Source: an uncultured Latescibacterota bacterium
Lineage (GTDB): Bacteria > Latescibacterota > UBA2968 > UBA8231
Length of the DNA: 64,000 nucleotides
Assembly: GCA_951813615.1 (NCBI GenBank)
Contig: OX638377.1
Span: forward strand, 3,038,001 to 3,102,000
Reading direction: 5' to 3'
In this document: positions 58,320 to 64,000 of the stretch, in pieces
Numbering within the stretch: the stretch's first letter is position 1
How the letters are laid out: every line of letters starts with the position of its first letter
Notes under the pieces: model-generated
Seen by the model: the letters and a program-made list of their open reading frames with translations, nothing else
The model's database searches: none
What the model was told of the DNA's origin: nothing
Translations under genes and position numbers: made by a program

Positions 58320-60014
58320 ATGCAGATTTCTGCCCTTCGGGCCTCGGCCGATTTCGGGGCACAGGTGCAGCGTGCCGCCGAGCGCCTAGCCGCCGAGCGC
58401 GTCTACGAGCGCATCCTCGCGCGCGATCACACGGTCTGGCGGCCCAACCCAACCGAGATTGACAATCGGCTCGGGTGGCTCGACAGCCCGCGCGTCATGC
58501 GGGACGCTATCGGCCCCATCCACCAATTCATCGACGCCGTCCGCGCCGATGGCTATACCCACGCCTTGCTGTTGGGCATGGGCGGCTCTAGTCTAGCGCC
58601 GGAAGTCTTCCGCGAAATTTTTGGCGTCGCCGACGGTTTTCTCGACCTCTCGGTATTCGACAGCACCCAACCCGACGCCGTCTTGGCCAAGGCGCGTGCG
58701 CTCGACCCTGCTCGCACTCTGTTTCTTCCAGCCACCAAATCCGGCGGCACTGTAGAGACCCTGTCCTTGCTCAAGTACTTCTACAACCGTACGGCGGACG
58801 CTGTCGGATCAGCAGAAGCCGGACGACACTTCGCCGCCATTACCGACCCAAGCAGCGGCCTCGAAGCACTCGCGCAACGCCTCGGCTTTCGCCACATCTT
58901 CCGCAACGATCCCAACATCGGTGGGCGCTACTCGGCCCTGTCGTACTATGGCTTGGTCGCAGCCGGTGCCATTGGCGCGGACCTCAACCGTCTGCTCGAT
59001 CGGGCCGAACAAGCCCTTACCGACCCGCAACCGGGCATCCAACTCGGGGCCTTTCTCGGCGCGGGTGCCCTAGCTGGCCGCGACAAACTAACGCTCATCG
59101 CTTCGCCCACTGCCAGCGCGGTGGGCGCTTGGATCGAGCAACTCATCGCCGAGAGCACCGGCAAAGACGGCAAGGGGCTGCTACCGGTTGATTTAGAACC
59201 TGAGTGCGCAGCCCACACCTACGAACCCGACCGGCTCTTCGTCCATCTGCGGTTGGACGACTCGACCGATGCCCGCGTCCAAACCATTGCCGCGGCTGGA
59301 CATCCGGTCTTGTGCCTCCAACTAGCGGACGCCTACGATCTCGGTGCGGCCTTCTTTCACTGGGAAATTGCCACGGCCATCGCCGGATTCTTCCTCGGCA
59401 TCCATCCCTTTGACCAGCCCGATGTCGAGGCTGCCAAGGAACTGGCCCGCCAGATGGTGACTGCCTACCAGCAAAGCGGTGCGCTGCCCGCCCCCACGCC
59501 CGACCTCGTCGATGGCCTCGCACTATATGGATCGGTGCAAGGCACCACCCTGCCGCAGGCCCTAGCGCGTTTTCTGGCAAGCGGCGAACAAGGACGCGCG
59601 TACATTGCCCTGCAAACATACCTCCCCCCGACCCCAACGATCACCGCCGCCCTACAGGATTTGCGCCGCCAGCTACTAGCGCACACCGGCCTAGCCACGA
59701 CCTTCGGCTTTGGCCCGCGCTTTCTGCACTCGACCGGCCAATTGCACAAGGGCGACGCCGGGCGCGGGCTTTTTATTCAGCTAACGGCCGACTCAGCAGA
59801 GGACGCGCCGATTCCCGACGAAGCCGGGACTTCGGACTCTAGTATCACCTTCGGCGTCCTCGCCCAAGCCCAAGCCCTCGGCGACCGCCAAGCCCTCATC
59901 GATCAAGGGCGAACTGTGCTCCGCATCCATTTAGGCGCAGACATCGCCGCCGGCATTGCCCAATTGCGCCGCGCCTTAGACTCAAACAACGACCTTACAG
60001 GAGAAGTCCAATGA
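58320..60014 (+). CDS. pgi: Phosphoglucose isomerase (Tal-Pgi type sequence)
   Basis: 564 residues, ATG at 58320. It interconverts glucose-6-phosphate and fructose-6-phosphate. SIS-fold halves: [21 protein letters not shown] (about 80-100), [20 protein letters not shown] (about 139-158) and [16 protein letters not shown] (about 200-215). It aligns best with the isomerase half of transaldolase-isomerase fusions rather than classical GPI, being shorter than the fusion and without the transaldolase half. The C-terminal [14 protein letters not shown] (about 470-483) carries the conserved late HxxGQLHKGG-like motif. Its last codons overlap the gnd start (ATGA), so pgi and gnd are one operon. Confidence 0.85.
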   Translation: MQISALRASADFGAQVQRAAERLAAERVYERILARDHTVWRPNPTEIDNRLGWLDSPRVMRDAIGPIHQFIDAVRADGYTHALLLGMGGSSLAPEVFREIFGVADGFLDLSVFDSTQPDAVLAKARALDPARTLFLPATKSGGTVETLSLLKYFYNRTADAVGSAEAGRHFAAITDPSSGLEALAQRLGFRHIFRNDPNIGGRYSALSYYGLVAAGAIGADLNRLLDRAEQALTDPQPGIQLGAFLGAGALAGRDKLTLIASPTASAVGAWIEQLIAESTGKDGKGLLPVDLEPECAAHTYEPDRLFVHLRLDDSTDARVQTIAAAGHPVLCLQLADAYDLGAAFFHWEIATAIAGFFLGIHPFDQPDVEAAKELARQMVTAYQQSGALPAPTPDLVDGLALYGSVQGTTLPQALARFLASGEQGRAYIALQTYLPPTPTITAALQDLRRQLLAHTGLATTFGFGPRFLHSTGQLHKGDAGRGLFIQLTADSAEDAPIPDEAGTSDSSITFGVLAQAQALGDRQALIDQGRTVLRIHLGADIAAGIAQLRRALDSNNDLTGEVQ

Positions 60015-61465
60015 GCCGAGCAGACATCGGCCTAATCGGGCTAGCCGTAATGGGCGAAAACCTCGTCCTCAACATGGCTAGCCACGGTTTCACCGTTGCC
60101 GTTTACAACCGCACAACCGCCAAGGTCGATGCCTTTATGGCCGACCGCGCCCGCGGCCAATCCATCATCGGCACCCACTCGCCAGCCGAACTGCTCGCCC
60201 AGCTCAAAAAGCCGCGCCGCGTAATGCTGATGGTGCAAGCCGGTCAAGCCGTGGACCGCGTCATCGCTGAACTCGTCCCTCTACTCGACCAAGGCGACAT
60301 CCTCATCGACGGTGGCAACTCCAACTACCAAGACACGATCCGCCGCACCCGAGAGTTGGCAGCCAAAGACCTGCTCTACGTGGGCACTGGCGTCTCTGGC
60401 GGCGAGGAGGGTGCACTCAAAGGGCCGAGCATTATGCCCGGCGGCAACCCCGACGCTTGGCCCCACATCAAAGATCTCTTCCAAGCCATTGCTGCCAAAG
60501 TCGCCGATGGCAGCCCGTGTTGCGATTGGGTCGGACGCGACGGCGCCGGCCACTACGTGAAAATGGTCCACAACGGCATCGAGTACGGCGACATGCAGAT
60601 GATCGCCGAGGCATACGCCCTGATGCGCGAAGGGCTCGGCATCGAGCCGCCGGCACAGAGCGCAATTTTCAAGCAGTGGAACGAGGGCGAGCTCGACAGT
60701 TACCTCATCGAAATCACTGGCGATATCCTCGCCAAGACCGATGACGAGACCGGCCAGCCCATGGTCGATGTCATCCTCGACACAGCCGGCCAAAAGGGTA
60801 CCGGTAAGTGGACCGGCATCGACGCCCTGCAATTGGGCGCTCCAGTAACCGCCATTACCGAGGCGGTCTTCAGCCGCGCCCTATCCTTCCTCAAAGACGA
60901 GCGCGTGGCTGCGGCCGATGTCCTCCAAGGCCCAGACGCTTCGTTTACTGGTGACAAAGACGCTTTCGTCGAAGACATCCGCCAAGCCCTGTACGCAGCC
61001 AAAATTTGCTCCTACGCCCAAGGCTATCAGTTGCTCGCCCTCGCCGCCCGCGAATACGGCTGGGAACTCAACTACGGCGGTATCGCCCTGCTGTGGCGCG
61101 GCGGCTGCATTATTCGCGCTCAGTTTTTAGGCCGCATCAAGGAGGCCTTTGACGCAGATCCAACGTTGGCCAATCTGTTGCTCGCACCGTACTTCAGCGA
61201 CGCACTCGCACAAACCCAAGCGTCTTGGCGCAGAGTTGTAGCTACGGCTGCGACTCTCGGCATACCCGTGCCGACCTTTGCCAGCGCCCTCGCGTACTAC
61301 GACGGCTACCGCTCCGCCCGCCTACCTGCCAATCTGCTCCAAGCCCAACGAGACTACTTTGGTGCCCATACGTATGAGCGCACCGACCAGCCACGCGGCA
61401 TGTTCTTTCACACTAATTGGACCGGACGTGGGGGAACCACGGCATCGACGGCTTACAACGTCTAG
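60011..61465 (+). CDS. gnd: 6-phosphogluconate dehydrogenase, decarboxylating
   Basis: 484 residues, ATG at 60011, four-base overlap with pgi. NADP-binding [18 protein letters not shown] (about 8-25), [18 protein letters not shown] (about 127-144) and [19 protein letters not shown] with the catalytic Lys/His/Asn (about 183-201). The C-terminal all-helical domain and the [11 protein letters not shown]-like ending are complete. Produces ribulose-5-phosphate, CO2 and NADPH in the cytoplasm. No glucose-6-phosphate dehydrogenase gene is visible nearby. Confidence 0.95.
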   Translation: MSRADIGLIGLAVMGENLVLNMASHGFTVAVYNRTTAKVDAFMADRARGQSIIGTHSPAELLAQLKKPRRVMLMVQAGQAVDRVIAELVPLLDQGDILIDGGNSNYQDTIRRTRELAAKDLLYVGTGVSGGEEGALKGPSIMPGGNPDAWPHIKDLFQAIAAKVADGSPCCDWVGRDGAGHYVKMVHNGIEYGDMQMIAEAYALMREGLGIEPPAQSAIFKQWNEGELDSYLIEITGDILAKTDDETGQPMVDVILDTAGQKGTGKWTGIDALQLGAPVTAITEAVFSRALSFLKDERVAAADVLQGPDASFTGDKDAFVEDIRQALYAAKICSYAQGYQLLALAAREYGWELNYGGIALLWRGGCIIRAQFLGRIKEAFDADPTLANLLLAPYFSDALAQTQASWRRVVATAATLGIPVPTFASALAYYDGYRSARLPANLLQAQRDYFGAHTYERTDQPRGMFFHTNWTGRGGTTASTAYNV

Positions 61466-61773
61466 CGTAAAAAACGTTCGGCAAAAGCTGTATTGACGAG
61501 CGCAATTTGTCGCATACAGTCGCTAGCAATCCAATTATAAGAACAACCCCTGCCGTTATAAGAACAACCCCTGCCGTTCTCCTTTGTTCGGACCGACAAG
61601 AGGGTCTTGTTTTTAATACATCGGTAGAAGATGAGAATATTTGCTGCACCTTCTTTTGCTACTTTTCCGTTAGCGCACGCAATATAACTTTGCAGTACAT
61701 TTGCTAAATACTAGGTTTTTATATTAATTTAAAAATGTTATACGTACACTTACCCTAGGTGAAAGGATCTTCC
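61466..61773. other. Intergenic region between gnd and the XRE-HTH gene
   Basis: 308 bases, AT-rich in its second half. It holds a possible promoter (TTGACG 61493-61498, 16 bases, TACAGT 61515-61520) too far from the next gene to be obviously its own, the 21-bp tandem repeat at 61535-61576, and a plain AT-rich lead-in. A small RNA is possible but no terminator marks its end. Nothing else was seen. Confidence 0.4.
61535..61576 (+). repeat. Two perfect tandem 21-bp repeats
   Basis: TTATAAGAACAACCCCTGCCG occurs twice head to tail (61535-61555, 61556-61576) with no mismatch. It is non-coding, about 200 bases upstream of the XRE-HTH gene. It could be a regulator-binding pair or simple slippage. 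Confidence 0.9.
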
Positions 61774-62205
61774 ATGCCTAACATCGCAACTCTCTTGAAA
61801 GAAGAGATCAGCAAGATCGCCCGCAAAGAAGTGCAAGACCAAGTGCGCGAACTCAAGCAAACAGTGCGCGAACAGCGCGATGCGATCAATCGCTTGGAAA
61901 AGCAAGTCGGCTCAGCAAAGGCTGCTGCCAAATCGGCTGCTGCTAAACCAGCCGCCAAAGTCCGCAAACCCGCAGGCATAGGCGATAGGAGAAAACAACG
62001 CCGAATCGCCCCGAATACGATCAAGAAGCATCGCAAGCGCCTTAAGCTCTCCCAAGCCGAACTCGGCGAACTGCTCAACGTTAGCACCAACACCGTTCTG
62101 CGCTGGGAAGCTGGCACATCCAAACCGCGTAGAAAGCACCTCCCGGAGCTTGACCAACTTCGCACTATAAGCATGCGGGAACTCAAGAAACGGCTCAGCG
62201 AATAA
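61774..62205 (+). CDS. Coiled-coil and XRE-type helix-turn-helix protein
   Basis: 143 residues from the ATG at 61774 (AAAGGA upstream). A GTG at 61759 is in frame but overlaps the ribosome site. The first 50 residues form a heptad-rich coiled coil (EEISKIARKEVQDQVRELKQ...), then an Ala/Lys/Pro linker (about 50-72) like those of histone-like proteins, and an XRE helix-turn-helix at about 85-135 (HRKRLKLSQAELGELLNVST, TVLRWEAGTSKP). It probably binds DNA as a dimer or tetramer. It is the only clear stand-alone DNA-binding regulator in the window. A perfect hairpin terminator follows. Confidence 0.82.
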   Translation: MPNIATLLKEEISKIARKEVQDQVRELKQTVREQRDAINRLEKQVGSAKAAAKSAAAKPAAKVRKPAGIGDRRKQRRIAPNTIKKHRKRLKLSQAELGELLNVSTNTVLRWEAGTSKPRRKHLPELDQLRTISMRELKKRLSE

Positions 62206-62226
62206 CAGACTTTACAGAACGATCAC

Positions 62227-62260
62227 AAAAGCCTCCTAGTCCGCGGACTAGGAGGCTTTT
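62227..62260. terminator. Bidirectional hairpin terminator
   Basis: A 34-base perfect palindrome (AAAAGCCTCCTAGTCC and its complement) with no unpaired loop beyond the tip, A-run and T-run at the ends. Separates the XRE-HTH gene from the convergent glycosyltransferase gene. Confidence 0.9.
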
Positions 62261-62272
62261 ATTTGGCACCTA

Positions 62273-63094
62273 TCACTGCCAGCGCGCTATATAGGCACCC
62301 ATCTGCTGTTGTAACTCTGCGTTGTCCCGCTTAGCGGCTCCTCGCTCGACAATCCGCGCCTTGCGCAATAGCATGGTGCGCACAGCGGCGGCGCGATCCG
62401 GTGCGAGTTGTGGCTCCTCGCGCAACAGCTTGTCGAGCGCGTACACCCGGAAGCGATCCATCGCGTAGTGCGCCTGCGATAGCTGATCGGCGTGGCCGCC
62501 GTATTTGCGAATGAGCTTCTCCGCCAAATAGACCACCTCGTAGCGACAGGTAATTCGCAGCCAAAGTTCGTAGTCCTCGCAGGCAGGTAGGCTTTCGTCA
62601 AACATACCAATGTCCGCAAAAACCCGGCGGTGAATTGCAATCGACGAAGGCGACATAACACACAACGGCAGGGCCTGAAAGAAAATGTCGCCGCCGAATT
62701 TTTGGTGGTGTTTGTGGGGATTGACCCGCACGCCATTGCGGATCCAAATCTCGTCGGTGTGACAGATCAACAACCCACTCTCGCGCAGGGCCACTGCTTG
62801 TTGGGCGAGTTTGTTGGGCAACCACTCGTCGTCCGAGTCGAGCAGGGCGATCCACTCGCTCTCAGCCACCGCAATCCCGCGATTGCGCGCGGCGGAGACC
62901 CCGCTGTTTTCTTCCATAATTACTATTCGGACTGCGTCGCCAAATTCCTCACGCACCTGCTCGGGCGTGCCGTCGTCGGAGGCGTCGTCAACCACGATCA
63001 CCTCAAAGTCTGCCCCCTGCTGCGTCAGTACCGAACGGATCGCCCGGCCGACTAACGCGCGGCGGTTGTACACGGGAATGACAACCGAGAACAC
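62273..63094 (-). CDS. Family 2 (GT-A) glycosyltransferase
   Basis: 273 residues, ATG at 63094. GT2 signature: FSVVIPVYNRRALVGRAIRSVL (about 2-23), VDDASDDGT (about 35-43) and the metal-binding DxD region ALLDSDDEWLP (about 83-93). An acceptor-side ACEDYELWLRI sits at about 171-181, carrying the ED base motif. There is no membrane segment. It transfers a sugar from a nucleotide sugar (possibly from the GalU product UDP-glucose, an inference) to an unknown acceptor. Separated from the DsbD-like gene by seven bases. Confidence 0.88.
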   Translation of the reverse strand: MFSVVIPVYNRRALVGRAIRSVLTQQGADFEVIVVDDASDDGTPEQVREEFGDAVRIVIMEENSGVSAARNRGIAVAESEWIALLDSDDEWLPNKLAQQAVALRESGLLICHTDEIWIRNGVRVNPHKHHQKFGGDIFFQALPLCVMSPSSIAIHRRVFADIGMFDESLPACEDYELWLRITCRYEVVYLAEKLIRKYGGHADQLSQAHYAMDRFRVYALDKLLREEPQLAPDRAAAVRTMLLRKARIVERGAAKRDNAELQQQMGAYIARWQ

Positions 63095-63101
63095 GGCGGC
63101 C

Positions 63102-64000
63102 TCAGTTGTCGCTGGCGAGCGCGGCAGCGGCGTCTAGTTTTTCGATGACCATTTCTGCAGTAATAACCTCGGGCAACACCAGCGGCTGGTCGATAAGACC
63201 GGCGGGAAAGATCACATACAAGGGCACCCCAGAGCGCCCAAAGGCGCGCAAAAGCTGAGTGATCTCGGGATTGCGGTTGGTCCAATCGGCTTTGACTAGA
63301 GCCACATCAAGCGCAGCGAACCGCTCGCGTACCACTTGCTGCGCCAACACCGCCCGCTCGTTGACTTTGCACGTCCAGCACCACTCAGCCGTAAAGTCTA
63401 TAAAGACCATCTGCCCACCCGCGACCAACTCCTCGACGCGCGCGGCACTAAACGGCTGCCAGTCTAGCTCCGACGCAGTAGTCTGCTCGGCCAAGGTCTG
63501 CTCGGCAGCCAGTAATGGATGGACAAAGATCGCATAGCTGCTCACAACCAGCACCAGTACCACCACTCGGGCTACCCTTTTTGAACGGGTGGGATGCTGG
63601 AAGCTGCCCCACTGACCCCAGACCCAGCAGGCCAGACCTAGCCCCAGTAAAAAGGCCCCCGTCCACACCACGCCTTCGACCCCGACCTGATTGCCTAAGA
63701 CCCAGAGCAACCACAGCACCGTAGCCATCAGCAAAAAGCCCATTAGCTGCTTGAATCGCACCATCCAAGGGCCAGGCTTCGGCAAGTGCCCAATCCACGC
63801 TGGCTTGAGCGCCAGCACCACATACGGCAGTGCCATCCCCACGCCAATCGCCAAAAAGACTGCAATGACGACGCCGGCCGGCTGGGCAAAAGCAAACCCA
63901 AGCGCCGTTCCCAAAAAGGGTGCGGTGCAGGGCGTGGCCAGAATCGTCGCCAGCACGCCGTTGAGAAAGGACCCCGTCAACCCCTCGCGTCCATCTAGCC
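63102..64000 (-). CDS. DsbD-like thiol:disulfide interchange protein (C-terminal part)
   Basis: About 299 residues remain. The frame is open to the end of the window, so the N-terminal domain and several membrane helices are missing. Visible: membrane helices with the redox Cys of LATILATPCTAPFLGT, several further hydrophobic segments, and a C-terminal thioredoxin-like domain from about residue 200 of the fragment with FTAEWCWTCKVNE (CxxC as CWTC) and GVPLYVIFP with the cis-proline. DsbD moves electrons from cytoplasmic thioredoxin across the membrane to keep periplasmic disulfide partners reduced, including cytochrome-maturation proteins. A TTG at 63980 should not be taken as the start. Confidence 0.88.
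   Translation of the reverse strand, partial: LDGREGLTGSFLNGVLATILATPCTAPFLGTALGFAFAQPAGVVIAVFLAIGVGMALPYVVLALKPAWIGHLPKPGPWMVRFKQLMGFLLMATVLWLLWVLGNQVGVEGVVWTGAFLLGLGLACWVWGQWGSFQHPTRSKRVARVVVLVLVVSSYAIFVHPLLAAEQTLAEQTTASELDWQPFSAARVEELVAGGQMVFIDFTAEWCWTCKVNERAVLAQQVVRERFAALDVALVKADWTNRNPEITQLLRAFGRSGVPLYVIFPAGLIDQPLVLPEVITAEMVIEKLDAAAALASDN

Noticed and set aside
57929..58462. A 177-codon plus-strand frame over the end of the CRTAC1-type gene and the pgi start
   Set aside because: It overlaps both neighbours and lacks a ribosome site, whereas the minus-strand 77-aa frame has AGAGGA.
61535..61576. A CRISPR mini-array
   Set aside because: Only two units, directly abutting, with no spacer and no cas genes anywhere.

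Overview
The window is about 60% GC, almost fully coding, and has no rRNA, tRNA or CRISPR array that I can see. The best clue to the organism is the style of its exported proteins. Several carry FlgD/CHU_C-type C-terminal modules (NPF...NGDG..., then WDGRD and GLY.Y/L motifs), and there are internalin-like LRR lipoproteins, a VIT/vWA protein and a CRTAC1-type FG-GAP/ASPIC lipoprotein. That repertoire suits an uncultured Gram-negative of the FCB side of the tree (Latescibacterota-like). This is an inference from style, not a phylogeny.

Layout. 1-302 (+): the end of an unrecognised gene. 0.4-12.6 kb (-): six genes for exported proteins: three large paralogs with a FlgD-like tail, an 889-aa surface protein, a CBM9/DOMON-like protein and a SurA/PpiC-type lipoprotein chaperone. 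They are headed by a promoter whose -35 overlaps three 11-bp-phased TTGTAACAA repeats. 12.8-15.6 kb (-): Smr protein, a CinA-C/PncC-like plus NMN-adenylyltransferase-like fusion, and an Nramp-related transporter. 15.7-22.9 kb (+): GalU; a ferredoxin-dependent sulfite/nitrite reductase with an extra C-terminal domain, a companion protein and a 7Fe ferredoxin; then E1 alpha and beta of a 2-oxoacid dehydrogenase with a coupled SDR. 23-28.6 kb (+): two LRR proteins, the scar of a third LRR gene, and a VIT/vWA protein. 28.7-31.6 kb (-): a MacB/LolD-type ABC ATPase and UvrB. 31.8-34.4 kb (+): a small protein, HicAB and DnaK.

34.5-46.6 kb (-) is a co-directional defence island. In transcription order it holds a 47-aa leader ORF, an AlbA_2/ATPase protein with an Ig-like tail, a type III restriction subunit (Res), BrnT/BrnA, MNT2, a 67-aa ORF, HicB/HicA, MNT1, a 61-aa ORF, an orphan HicB, the type III methyltransferase (Mod), a 58-aa ORF and a DUF262/DUF1524 GmrSD-like protein. 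Res and Mod are thus separated by nine small, mostly overlapping toxin-antitoxin-type genes. The Mod target-recognition region has clearly lower GC than its flanks, and three kinds of duplication scar lie in the island. This is the strongest candidate for a composite, undescribed system.

46.6-64 kb: a zinc alcohol dehydrogenase and a CsgG/LpoB-like lipoprotein (-); AddB, AddA and a CRTAC1-type lipoprotein in overlapping order (+); a 77-aa protein (-); phosphoglucose isomerase and 6-phosphogluconate dehydrogenase (+, overlapping); a coiled-coil plus XRE-HTH protein (+); then a family 2 glycosyltransferase and the C-terminal part of a DsbD-like protein (-).

Many genes show strong Shine-Dalgarno sequences and several show TTGACA-type promoters, and I used these to choose starts. 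GTG and TTG starts seem common.
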